Shown in pieces: positions 1 to 8,811 of a DNA stretch of 64,000 nucleotides. The stretch covers positions 119,315 to 183,314 of the forward strand of contig DJRF01000026.1 in NCBI GenBank assembly GCA_002437725.1, written 5' to 3'. The notes under the pieces are model-generated. The model ran no database searches. It was not told where the DNA came from and saw nothing but the letters and a program-made list of their open reading frames with translations. This DNA comes from Treponema sp. UBA6367. GTDB lineage: Bacteria; Spirochaetota; Spirochaetia; Treponematales; Treponemataceae. The translations under genes and the position numbers were made by a program. Position 1 is the first letter of the stretch, and each line of letters starts with the position of its first letter.

Positions 1-120
1 GATAAGAACAGTTAAGGTTGCATAGCAATCCAAATTAATTCAAACGAAGCGCGAGCACAACCATCGGTGGCATGGGTTAGTAAACTAACCTTGAAAAGCC
101 GCTGATAGCGATTCCTTCAC
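1..120. other. possible structured RNA or repeat element at the window edge
   Basis: No open reading frame is convincing here. A nested hairpin is visible: ATCGGTGGC can pair with GCCGCTGAT (two G-U pairs) around an inner GGTTAG-TAAA-CTAACC stem at about 80-95. A GGTTG/CAACC pairing lies further out. It may be the 3' part of a non-coding RNA cut by the window start, or one of the intergenic repeats seen elsewhere. I recognise no known RNA family, so the identity is open. Confidence 0.3.
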
Positions 121-201
121 GATTTATATAAAAAAACTGACTTTTAGACAAATAGTTCAATTTTAAAAACTATTACAAACATAAAAATAGGTAATTGAGG
201 T

Positions 202-2190
202 ATGAAAAAAAACGTAAAAAAATCGCTTTTCTTTTTGCTCTTTGTTTGTGCAATTCCACTTTTTGCTCAAACTAACACAACTGTTTCTATTGAAGATGAT
301 GTATATGCGGTAATAGAAAATGCTAATGTACGCGGGTTGTGTAGAACGCTTCCGCCAACACGGCCTTACACAGCAAGTTTTATTCTAAAGTGCCTAGACG
401 AAATTGAACAAAATATAGCAGTTTCAAAATCTGCAGACTATCAAAAAAATATGGAATTAGCTGTTATTGACTTCCACAGGCAGAGGCTTTTGCCTAAAAA
501 AAACGGTTTAGATTTAAGAAATCTTTCTTTTAGATTTGAACAAAATCAAAATAATGAAAATAATGAAAATTTTCCTATAACATTTCAAGTGAATAATTCT
601 ATTAATTCATATTTTTCAGGAGGAATTTACAGTAACTCTTCCAATAATTCCTTTGGCTACGAAGTTTGGGATACTCTAAAATTTGATGGTGATATTGGGA
701 AAAATGTTTCATACAGTTGCACTGCGCTAGTTGAAGTTTCAAAAATGCCTCTTGCGCAGCTTGGCACTTACAATATTGGTCTTTGGTGGTATGACGAAGG
801 TGTGCAATACGAATACGATGAAAATACTAAATTGCAAATAAAATGGTCTGGCAGTGAAGAAGATACTCCTAGTTGGAGAGTTATAAATAAATATAGAAAT
901 TATAATTGCCTGCCATATAGTTATCGAAAAAAATGGGACGGTTCTGTTTACTATCTTTCAAAAATGGATGCCTCTGGCCTTGAAGGCTGGACTGACAATC
1001 TTGCATTTGGAATGTCAATGAAGGGCGAAATTCATGCTTCATTTAAAAACGGCATGATTGAAGTTGGAATCGGTCGCTACAACAGAGAATGGGCAGCCAT
1101 GGATAACGGAAGCAGCCTAGTTTTAAATTCAAGCGCCAGGCCATTTTTCGGTGCGGATGTTAGCATAAGCCTTTTTAATACAATAAGGCTTTCTTCTATA
1201 ACAGGTTTTCTAGAATTTCCTAATCAGAACTATATAACGGATGGAGCTTGGTATTTAACTGATGGAAAAGGAAAGAAATCTGAAAGTGTTGTGGATTCAT
1301 ATTTTTATCATAATCTTTTTTCAACAGGAATGTTTTCATTTGATTATAAGTTTTTTCACTTTGATTTTGGAAGTTCTTCTATATATCCAAACCGTTTTGA
1401 ACTAGGCTATGCATTTCCTTTATTGGACAAAGTTGTTTACCAAAACAATGTTGGCGACTACGACAATCTTTCTTTATTTGGAAACCTTAAGTTTAATTTT
1501 AGTCGTTATGGTTATGTTTGGGGGTCAGTTTATGTAGATGAAATTGTAAGCCCTACTGCAAATATTTTTCTTCTTACAAGATGTATGTTTGCTTACCAAG
1601 CAGGTTCCAAAATAGTTTTGCCTTTTATACCTTTTGCAACCCTTTCTGTAAGATATACAAAAATAGAGCCATATTGCTATACTCATCAAGCTATTTTTTA
1701 TCAGCCTTATGCAAATAATTATATTTCAGAATCCTATACTAATAATGGAGAATGTTTAGGATACTACCTTCCGCCCAACTCTGACGAATTTTTCTTAAGA
1801 TTAGAAGGAAAGCCTCATTCAATGTTGAACTGCTTCTTTCAGTATCAGTTTATACGGCACGGTGTAGACTGGGGTTCTGAACAAGTTCCAGGAAGCAATC
1901 TTTATTCAGAAATGGCGCCAAAAAACCGTGACGAATTGAATAAATTTTTCTTGAGAGATGGAACCTATGAATGGACGAACGTTCTTTCTCTTGGCGCAAG
2001 CATAAACTTAAACAATAAAGATTTTCCATTAATTCTATATGGAACCGTAGGTTATGTTCACAACTGGTTTACTTCAATTGGTAGCGAAAAGCCGGGGAAA
2101 TATACCTCGTATTCAAAGTATTCCAGCAGTGAATATGAAGAAGGTTACGGTCTTGTAATTACAACAGGATTTAATGTTTTCTTAAAGTAA
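202..2190 (+). CDS. outer-membrane beta-barrel protein, Wzi-like, function unknown
   Basis: The 662-residue protein begins with a clear signal peptide (basic MKKNVKK, then a hydrophobic stretch ending FAQ at about residue 23). The mature part is rich in aromatic residues and alternating polar/hydrophobic strands, and it ends in a phenylalanine-containing strand (GFNVFLK), as in outer-membrane barrels. The segment at residues 35-70, with the TRPYTASFIL motif, resembles the N-terminus of Wzi-like capsule-assembly barrels. That resemblance is by eye only. A GAGG lies very close to the start codon; a TAGG further upstream may be the real ribosome site. It is followed by a convergent gene. Substrate and role are unknown. 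Confidence 0.6.
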   Translation: MKKNVKKSLFFLLFVCAIPLFAQTNTTVSIEDDVYAVIENANVRGLCRTLPPTRPYTASFILKCLDEIEQNIAVSKSADYQKNMELAVIDFHRQRLLPKKNGLDLRNLSFRFEQNQNNENNENFPITFQVNNSINSYFSGGIYSNSSNNSFGYEVWDTLKFDGDIGKNVSYSCTALVEVSKMPLAQLGTYNIGLWWYDEGVQYEYDENTKLQIKWSGSEEDTPSWRVINKYRNYNCLPYSYRKKWDGSVYYLSKMDASGLEGWTDNLAFGMSMKGEIHASFKNGMIEVGIGRYNREWAAMDNGSSLVLNSSARPFFGADVSISLFNTIRLSSITGFLEFPNQNYITDGAWYLTDGKGKKSESVVDSYFYHNLFSTGMFSFDYKFFHFDFGSSSIYPNRFELGYAFPLLDKVVYQNNVGDYDNLSLFGNLKFNFSRYGYVWGSVYVDEIVSPTANIFLLTRCMFAYQAGSKIVLPFIPFATLSVRYTKIEPYCYTHQAIFYQPYANNYISESYTNNGECLGYYLPPNSDEFFLRLEGKPHSMLNCFFQYQFIRHGVDWGSEQVPGSNLYSEMAPKNRDELNKFFLRDGTYEWTNVLSLGASINLNNKDFPLILYGTVGYVHNWFTSIGSEKPGKYTSYSKYSSSEYEEGYGLVITTGFNVFLK

Positions 2191-2202
2191 GTTTTTTTGC
2201 AA

Positions 2203-2922
2203 TTATATTTTTTCGAATATATAATTGCAAAAAGTTTTTATTCGATTTATAAAGCTTACTTCTATTCTATGAGTTAAAAAAGGGATTCTTGGAGCTTTTA
2301 CTCCGCCTACACCATATAAAATCCAATTATCTCCATCTCTTATAAGAATAATGACACTCTTCATATTATATTTTCTTACACAAGTAATGCCTTCAAATTT
2401 CAAGTCATTAGTATTTGTGGATTGATAAAAAAGGTAATCGCTTGTCTGTTCAATTTCAATAGGCGAATAAATTGTTCCAAAAGGCTCCATATATAATTCT
2501 GCTTGAATTTTTGTAAGTTCATCACTTACATGATCTGTTCGGATAGTTACTGCGCTTGAATATAAATCGTAATATCTGTTGTGCCGTTCTGACCAATAGG
2601 GAATACCTGCATAATCGCTTATATTTTCAAGCGCGTCGCGGATTACTTGCTGTAAATTTTCGTTATTTTTATATGGTCTAATTTGAATTACTTCTGCAAG
2701 GTAATTTGGATTAGTTTTTTTTACAGATTCTATAAGTTTTTTTGCCGCAGGATTTTCGCTAGAAAGACTAATGTTTCTATAGTTATCAATGTTATTTATT
2801 AAAACTTCACCTGCTTTAATTTTTTCTATATCATCGCCAGAAAGATTTGAATTAAAAGGAAGAGAAAATAAATTTGAAGTAATCAACGTAAAAACTATAA
2901 ATTTCAAAATATTTTTTTTCAT
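2203..2922 (-). CDS. secreted protein of unknown function
   Basis: A protein of about 239 residues starting at MKKNILKF. It has an N-terminal signal peptide (hydrophobic IVFTLITSNLFS, cleavage likely near residue 20), so it is probably periplasmic. I chose this start because the longer reading frame would put charged residues before the signal sequence. No lipobox cysteine is present and I do not recognise the family. The only cysteines are in the last third of the chain. It converges on the upstream beta-barrel gene, leaving 12 bp between them. Its upstream region carries an 11-bp perfect inverted repeat. Confidence 0.6.
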   Translation of the reverse strand: MKKNILKFIVFTLITSNLFSLPFNSNLSGDDIEKIKAGEVLINNIDNYRNISLSSENPAAKKLIESVKKTNPNYLAEVIQIRPYKNNENLQQVIRDALENISDYAGIPYWSERHNRYYDLYSSAVTIRTDHVSDELTKIQAELYMEPFGTIYSPIEIEQTSDYLFYQSTNTNDLKFEGITCVRKYNMKSVIILIRDGDNWILYGVGGVKAPRIPFLTHRIEVSFINRIKTFCNYIFEKI

Positions 2923-2946
2923 GTTCTGTCCATAAGAAAAGTTTTC

Positions 2947-2982
2947 AATGCAATTTAGCAACAAAAGTAAAAAATTGCATTG
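2947..2982. promoter_or_regulatory. inverted repeat between divergent genes
   Basis: CAATGCAATTT at 2947-2957 is repeated inverted as AAATTGCATTG at 2972-2982, with a 14-bp spacer. It lies 25 bp upstream of the minus-strand secreted protein and about 50 bp before the -10 box of the plus-strand aminotransferase. It could be an operator shared by both. No cognate regulator is known. Confidence 0.35.
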
Positions 2983-3031
2983 GATTTATATTATAGAATA
3001 AAACTTCTTTTATTTTCAATAACAAATGTGT

Positions 3032-3037
3032 TATAAT
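3032..3037 (+). promoter_or_regulatory. -10 box of the aminotransferase-glgA operon
   Basis: A perfect TATAAT ends 9 nt before the ATG at 3047. The -35 region (TTTATT at 3009-3014) is weak. Transcription would start only about 3 nt before the start codon, and no Shine-Dalgarno is possible. Confidence 0.55.
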
Positions 3038-3046
3038 TTAGTTACT

Positions 3047-4240
3047 ATGATAGCTCTTAAAATTAAAGAAATTTTAGAAAGTCCTGAAAATGGCGTAATT
3101 AGAAAAATGTTTGAGGAAGGTATCCTTCTTAAAAAAAAGTATGGTGAAAAAAATGTTTTTGATTTTAGCCTTGGAAATCCTGATTTAGATCCTCCTTTGG
3201 AAGTCGAGGCGGCTATAAAAAAAATTGCAGAAGAAAAGTCTCACGGTTGTCACGGTTATATGTCTAATTCTGGTTATTCGTGGGTTTGCGATGCTATGGC
3301 AGAAAAAACTTCATTAGAGCAAGGTATAAAAATTTCTGGTGAAAATATTGTAATGGAAGTTGGCGCCGCAGGAGCCATGAACGTCTTTTTTAAGGCAATC
3401 TTAAATCAAGATGATGAAGTTATTGTTCCTGCTCCTTTTTTTGCAGAATATGGGCATTATGTAAAAAATCACGGAGGAATTCTAAAGCCTGTAAGCACAA
3501 AATCTGACTTTTCACTTGATATTAATGCTATAAAATCAGTTCTTTGCGAAAAAACTGCAGCTATTATAATAAATTCTCCAAATAATCCTACAGGACGCAT
3601 TTACACAGCAGAAGAAATTAAAGAGCTATCGGAGCTTCTTTTGGAACATGGGAAAAATACAGGTAGAATGCCTTACATAGTTTGCGACGAACCGTACAGA
3701 GCTATTGTATACGGTGACAAAAAAGTGGCTGCTGTTTTCCCTTTGTATAAAAATTCTGTTGTGGTTACAAGCTTTGCAAAGAATTTGAGCATTCCTGGGG
3801 AACGAATAGGATATATTGCCATTAATCCTAATTGCGAAGATTCAAAAAGTCTAAAAGCCGCTTGCGTCCTTGCGACAAGAATTTTGGGGTTTGTAAATGC
3901 ACCTGCATTTTTCCAAAAAGTTGTGGCACTCAGTTGGAATGCTCCTGTAGATTATTCTCTTTACGAAAAACGCTGCAAAGAAATTTCAAGCGTTATGGAT
4001 TATGCAGGCTTAAAGTATGCAAAGCCAGAAGGTGCCTTTTACTTATTTGTAAAAGTTCCTGAAGGTTGGAATAATGATGATATGAAATTCTGTGAACACT
4101 TAAAGAGTTTTAATATTTTGTGCGCGCCTGGCTCTGGTTTTGGTGCAAAAGGTTGGTTTAGAATCGCTTATTGTGTTTCTGAAGAAACTATTTTAAATTC
4201 AAAGCAGGCGTTTTACAAAGCAACGCATACAAAACCATAA
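3047..4240 (+). CDS. PLP-dependent aminotransferase, class I/II
   Basis: A cytosolic aspartate-aminotransferase fold (type I) enzyme of 397 residues. Visible motifs are the glycine-rich turn GAAGAMN, NSPNNPTGR (the conserved asparagine that contacts PLP), CDEPYRAIVY (the aspartate that pairs with the pyridine nitrogen) and SFAKNLSIPGERIGY with the PLP-binding lysine. Start at MIALK because the earlier in-frame ATG lies inside the -10 box. It overlaps glgA by one base (TAATG), so the two are translationally coupled. The amino-acid substrate cannot be read from sequence. Confidence 0.85.
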   Translation: MIALKIKEILESPENGVIRKMFEEGILLKKKYGEKNVFDFSLGNPDLDPPLEVEAAIKKIAEEKSHGCHGYMSNSGYSWVCDAMAEKTSLEQGIKISGENIVMEVGAAGAMNVFFKAILNQDDEVIVPAPFFAEYGHYVKNHGGILKPVSTKSDFSLDINAIKSVLCEKTAAIIINSPNNPTGRIYTAEEIKELSELLLEHGKNTGRMPYIVCDEPYRAIVYGDKKVAAVFPLYKNSVVVTSFAKNLSIPGERIGYIAINPNCEDSKSLKAACVLATRILGFVNAPAFFQKVVALSWNAPVDYSLYEKRCKEISSVMDYAGLKYAKPEGAFYLFVKVPEGWNNDDMKFCEHLKSFNILCAPGSGFGAKGWFRIAYCVSEETILNSKQAFYKATHTKP

Positions 4241-5742
4241 TGAAAATTTTAATGATAAGTGCAGAAGCGCAGCCATTTGCAAAAACCGGTGGCCTTGCAG
4301 ATGTAGTTAGCGCTCTTTCAAAATCTCTTAAAAAATTAGGACACGATGTAAAAATTTTAATTCCTCGATATTATGAAATAGACAGAAAAAATTTAACTCT
4401 AGTAAAACACAATGTACAAGTTCTTACTGGGATAACTGAGCTTATTGGCTCTTTTTATACTAGCAATCTGCCAAATTCTGATGTTCCGGTATATTTTTTT
4501 GATTACGAACCGCTTTTTGGAAGAAAAGAAATTTACGGTTCTAAGTTTGAGCCTGATTTTCATGATAATCCTTTTAGATTTTCAGTGCTTTCAAGGGCAA
4601 TGTTTTCTTTGTGTTCAGAACTAAAATGGATTCCAGATATAGTTCACTGTCACGATTGGTCCGCTTGCTTGTCTTTAGTGCTTTTAAAGCTATTAAAACA
4701 AGATTCTACCAGACAAAAATTGCCGCTTTTTAAGAATTTTTCTTTAAAAATTCCTTTATCCTCTTTTTACAAAGTAAGAACCGTTCTAACAATTCACAAT
4801 ATGGGGTATCAAGGCAAATATCCTTATGACGCATTTAAACTTTTAGGTTTGCCTGAAGAACTAAGATTAATAACAGGTTTTGAAGATAATGGAGAAATAA
4901 ATTTCTTAAAAGCAGGAATTACTTGCGCGGATAAAATAACTACAGTTTCTTGCGAATATGCAAAAGAAATTCAAACTGTAGAGGGGGGCTTTTCACTAGA
5001 TGGACTTATAAGAATTCGTTCTATGGATTTGACTGGAATTCTAAATGGAGTTGATCTTCTAGACTGGAATCCTTTGACAGATAAATATATTTGTAAAAAT
5101 TACAGCCAAAATAATTTAACCGAAAAAAATGAGTGCAAACTTTTTTTGCAAAAAAAATTTGGGCTTGAGCAAAATTTAAAAATTCCTTTAATAGGAATGA
5201 TAGGGAGACTTGCTGAACAAAAAGGAATAAAAGAAGTCTTTGCTCCTCTTTATGGTTGCATGTACAAAATGTGCAAGGAATTAAATGTTCAGTTTGTTGT
5301 TGTTGGCACAGGAGAAACCTGGTGCGAAAATGAAATTCGTGAACTTTCGCAAAAATGTTCAAACTTAAAATACATTATAGGATATAGCGAAGAAATAAGC
5401 CATCAAGTGGAATCTGGCAGCGACTTTTTCTTAATGCCTTCTAAATATGAACCTTGCGGTCTTAATCAAATCTATTCAATGATTTATGGAACAATACCTA
5501 TAGTAAGAAATACTGGCGGTTTGGCAGACACCGTTGTTCAGTACAACGAAAAAGAACACTCTGGTACAGGATTTAAATTTCAAGATTTAACTCCTGAAGC
5601 GATTTTCAATACTGTGAAATATGCCCTGGAAATTTATTTTTCAAATTCTAAAGATATAGAAATCCTTAGAAAAACTGGCATGCAGGCAGATTTTTCCTGG
5701 GAAAAATCTGCCTTGAAATATATAGACGTATATAACTCGTAA
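4240..5742 (+). CDS. glgA: glycogen synthase (ADP-glucose type, GT5)
   Basis: Transfers glucose from ADP-glucose to the growing alpha-1,4-glucan. The N-terminal ADP-glucose-binding motif KTGGL is at residues 15-19. The C-terminal half has PSKYEPCGLNQIYSMIYGT (the GT-B catalytic EPCGL loop) followed by the TGGLADTV motif. At 500 residues it is slightly longer than typical GlgA, with an insertion near residues 145-175. It is coupled to the preceding aminotransferase by a one-base overlap. The next gene is convergent, 12 bp away, with no obvious terminator hairpin between them. It indicates polyglucan storage. Confidence 0.9.
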   Translation: MKILMISAEAQPFAKTGGLADVVSALSKSLKKLGHDVKILIPRYYEIDRKNLTLVKHNVQVLTGITELIGSFYTSNLPNSDVPVYFFDYEPLFGRKEIYGSKFEPDFHDNPFRFSVLSRAMFSLCSELKWIPDIVHCHDWSACLSLVLLKLLKQDSTRQKLPLFKNFSLKIPLSSFYKVRTVLTIHNMGYQGKYPYDAFKLLGLPEELRLITGFEDNGEINFLKAGITCADKITTVSCEYAKEIQTVEGGFSLDGLIRIRSMDLTGILNGVDLLDWNPLTDKYICKNYSQNNLTEKNECKLFLQKKFGLEQNLKIPLIGMIGRLAEQKGIKEVFAPLYGCMYKMCKELNVQFVVVGTGETWCENEIRELSQKCSNLKYIIGYSEEISHQVESGSDFFLMPSKYEPCGLNQIYSMIYGTIPIVRNTGGLADTVVQYNEKEHSGTGFKFQDLTPEAIFNTVKYALEIYFSNSKDIEILRKTGMQADFSWEKSALKYIDVYNS

Positions 5743-5754
5743 AATCTTAAAAGG

Positions 5755-7683
5755 TTAGTATTCGTACCATTCGCCTTGCTTTGTAAGATACCAATCCGCA
5801 AGATATTGAGGCAAATCCCTGTTATACCAACTTATGCTTCCGTCTCTATTTAAGATAACAACTCGATTAGAATTTTCGCATATCTTTAATGGCAAAGAAG
5901 CAGACCTTTTAAAAGTGAACCTTTTTGAAGTGGAAAGGTTGTAAGATTTTACGCTATCTTTTCCTATATTTGTATAAAGAATTGGATATTTTAGATAAGT
6001 AAATGCATCTGAATCTTCGTCAGCAAGTCTTAAAATCGTTACAGTTTGGTTTGAAACTGTATTGTATTTTATAACTTTTGTTGCCTTTAAATTGTTTTCA
6101 GTTGAAATCGTTATTCCGTAAATATCGTTGCCCCTGGAATTTAGTGCAAATGCAACGTTGCCTGGTAAAGGTGTAGGAACAGTTTCTTTTGTAACCATAT
6201 CTATACACAAAAGAGAAGAGTGTGGATTTGTTGCATAAGATTTAGCAACGTACAGTTTTCCATTTTCTGCAATAATTGCATCTTGCAGGCCTGCGCCAGT
6301 ATAAACTTCTGTCAACTTTTTTGTTTCCATATCAAAAACATTGATAACAGAGTTGCTTTCCATTTCTACAAGCTTATTTCCAAAAAGCCTTACAGACTGC
6401 AGGCTCGTCTTTGGTACAAACAAAGTTGTAGTTTCAGGCTTTGAATAATCATATAATTGAACGCTTTCTCTAGTTCCTTTTGACCATAGGATAACTTTAT
6501 TTCCGTATGGAATAAGTTGAGTCTGCCCAGAATTGCTTCCCAGTCTGTTTACAATTCCAGTATCAAAACTAGAGCGATAAAGATCATTTTTTGTAAGAAA
6601 GTAAAAATCTTCTTCATAAGGCGCCATATCAAGGATTTTTTCATCTTCATCACTTGTAAGCAAGCTCATTGCAACAGCGTTAGTTTCTGGCTCTGCGCTT
6701 GCCTTGTAGATTGCGCCGCTTCTAGTGCCAAACATGAGTTCATTACCGAGCTTTGTTCCACAAATTATAGAGGAATTTCCTTTTGGACCTTTAAAAGTCT
6801 TCACAATTCTAGGTTTTGAAACAGCTTTATTTTCTTGATTCTCAAGCATTTTTAGCGTGTAAGTGCCTTTTAAGTCATTTTCAAGGTAATAAAGATTTTT
6901 ATCATTTTTTGACGCCAAAAGAATTGGATTTTGTGCTTTTTCTGAAAAAATTACATGTCCGCTTATGCTGTAACCAGGTACGGCATAAGAAACGTAGATA
7001 TTTCCATCTTTAACGCCCGCTAAAAAAAGATAGTTATTAAAAAGAACAGTTTGCTCCATTCCTTGCATTACAGGAATTTTGTTTATTAATCTGCCTCCAT
7101 TTAAATTGTAATAGGAAAGATTTCCCGCAGGTGAGTACATAACAGCAGTTTTTTCTGTAGAACTCGTCTTTGCGTAAGAAATTATGCCAGTTTTGCCAGG
7201 AATTTTTTCAACAACACCGCCATCTGAAGCTCTGATAAAAACAGCCCCGTCAACTGTTGCTGTTCCTACAATTATATAAGTACCTTTTTCCGTATATGAA
7301 AGTGAAGTTATAGAGTCGGAAAAACGTCTTGAAATCTTTTTTGTAAGTGTATCCCAGTTCCAAATGCTCAGGCGGTTGATAGTTCCGCCATCGGTTTCGT
7401 AAACTGCAATTTCTTTGCCAGAAGGACTTACGGCGGCAAGTTTTATTTCAAGTTCTGTTATTTGGTAGTGTTCTCCTTGGTCATCGGAAGTCCATTTTAC
7501 CAAAAAACCATCTTTTCCAATGCTAAAATATGATTTATCAATAGAATTTTCATCAGAAGAAGGTACTATCGCAGAAATTGCTTCTTGATGCGCTTGAGTT
7601 GAAATATGAGATTGGCTAAATATTTGTTCTATAGACAGAATAGAAAAAAGCACAGTAATTATAAAGCTAGTTATTTTTTTCAT
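5755..7683 (-). CDS. secreted WD40-like beta-propeller protein
   Basis: A 642-residue protein with a signal peptide (hydrophobic residues 5-22, then SQS). The body is built of repeated beta-strand units with WD40/PQQ-like spacing, for example KWTSDDQGEHY and SIWNWDT near the N-terminus, so a periplasmic or surface beta-propeller is likely. A strong AGGAGA ribosome site precedes the ATG. It starts 12 nt after rseP and is the last gene of the frr-uppS-cdsA-dxr-rseP operon, which suggests a role in envelope assembly or quality control. No enzymatic motif was seen. The binding partner is unknown. Confidence 0.65.
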   Translation of the reverse strand: MKKITSFIITVLFSILSIEQIFSQSHISTQAHQEAISAIVPSSDENSIDKSYFSIGKDGFLVKWTSDDQGEHYQITELEIKLAAVSPSGKEIAVYETDGGTINRLSIWNWDTLTKKISRRFSDSITSLSYTEKGTYIIVGTATVDGAVFIRASDGGVVEKIPGKTGIISYAKTSSTEKTAVMYSPAGNLSYYNLNGGRLINKIPVMQGMEQTVLFNNYLFLAGVKDGNIYVSYAVPGYSISGHVIFSEKAQNPILLASKNDKNLYYLENDLKGTYTLKMLENQENKAVSKPRIVKTFKGPKGNSSIICGTKLGNELMFGTRSGAIYKASAEPETNAVAMSLLTSDEDEKILDMAPYEEDFYFLTKNDLYRSSFDTGIVNRLGSNSGQTQLIPYGNKVILWSKGTRESVQLYDYSKPETTTLFVPKTSLQSVRLFGNKLVEMESNSVINVFDMETKKLTEVYTGAGLQDAIIAENGKLYVAKSYATNPHSSLLCIDMVTKETVPTPLPGNVAFALNSRGNDIYGITISTENNLKATKVIKYNTVSNQTVTILRLADEDSDAFTYLKYPILYTNIGKDSVKSYNLSTSKRFTFKRSASLPLKICENSNRVVILNRDGSISWYNRDLPQYLADWYLTKQGEWYEY

Positions 7684-7695
7684 TTTGCAAGTCTC

Positions 7696-8811
7696 CTAAA
7701 ATTTTCTATAAAAATACTTTACATCTCCAAAAAGACCTATTAAAAAAAGAACTGCAATAAAGGCAAGTCCAATAAACTGTATATAATACAAGACTTTTGG
7801 AGAAAGTTTTTTGCGGGTAACAAATTCAATTAGTGCGAAAATAATTAATCCGCCATCAAGGATGGGAACAGGAAGCAAGTTCATAATTCCTAAGGAAATG
7901 CTTATTAATGCAATAAGATTTAAAAGATTTACAAGCCCCGTCTTTAAGTTTTCTGAAAAACTAGATGAAAGAATTTGCCCCATCATATCAGCTGTTCTTG
8001 CCGGTCCAGAAATTGATTCAGAAATGTCTGCTCCTTTAAATAGGTTTACAATTCCTTTTACCGTAAGAATCATATATTTGCCAGTTTCTTTTACGCCTTG
8101 CAGAAGAGCTGTAAAAAAAGGATATCTTTTGGCTTCAAATTTTTCTACTACATCTGAATAAGCTGTAATTCCGATTTTTCCGCTTGCAGTTTTTTTATCA
8201 AAGTCGGTATGCACTGTGAAATTCATTTTGTTTCCGCTGCGTTCAACAACAACTTCAACATCTTCATTTGGTCTAGAAGAAATTTCTTCAACAATATCGG
8301 CAAAATTTAAAATGATTTTCCCATTTATTTCAATAATTTTATCTCCAGAAAGAAGACCTGCTTCTCTTCCGGCGCTGTGAAGTTCTGGATAGACTTCGTC
8401 TGCTAGTCTGATTTGATTTGAGTATGAATAATAAGTGTAGCCTGTAATTGCAATTATAGAAAATGAAATCCATGCCAAAAAGATGTTAAAAAAAGGCCCT
8501 GCAAATGCAATTAATGCTCTTTTTAAAGGATGCACACCATACATAGAGTCTTTTTCAGCTTCAATATAAGGCAAATTTTGTTCAATAGCCTTTGAAAAGT
8601 CTTTTTCGCCTTTTAGTCCGCAGTAGCCGCCTAAAGGAATAAAAGAAAGCCTGTAATCTGTGTCTTTAATTTTTTTGTGAATATACCACGGACCTATTCC
8701 TACTGAAAAACTTTCAACTTTGACACCAAAAATTTTGGCAAAAATAAAGTGTCCTAGTTCATGAAAAAGGATTATAAAAAATAAACATAAAAGACCAATT
8801 ATAATTTTCAT
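7696..8811 (-). CDS. rseP: site-2 intramembrane metalloprotease RseP (M50)
   Basis: A membrane zinc protease of 371 residues. The active-site HELGH is at residues 17-21 in the first transmembrane helix, and the third zinc ligand lies in the LLPVPILDGG motif near residue 315. A PDZ domain covers about residues 120-205, containing the GLLSGDKIIEINGK signature. There is one PDZ rather than the two of E. coli RseP. In the family it cleaves anti-sigma factors or signal-peptide remnants within the membrane; the substrate here is unknown. The start overlaps the dxr stop by 4 nt (ATGA), so translation is coupled. Confidence 0.92.
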   Translation of the reverse strand: MKIIIGLLCLFFIILFHELGHFIFAKIFGVKVESFSVGIGPWYIHKKIKDTDYRLSFIPLGGYCGLKGEKDFSKAIEQNLPYIEAEKDSMYGVHPLKRALIAFAGPFFNIFLAWISFSIIAITGYTYYSYSNQIRLADEVYPELHSAGREAGLLSGDKIIEINGKIILNFADIVEEISSRPNEDVEVVVERSGNKMNFTVHTDFDKKTASGKIGITAYSDVVEKFEAKRYPFFTALLQGVKETGKYMILTVKGIVNLFKGADISESISGPARTADMMGQILSSSFSENLKTGLVNLLNLIALISISLGIMNLLPVPILDGGLIIFALIEFVTRKKLSPKVLYYIQFIGLAFIAVLFLIGLFGDVKYFYRKF

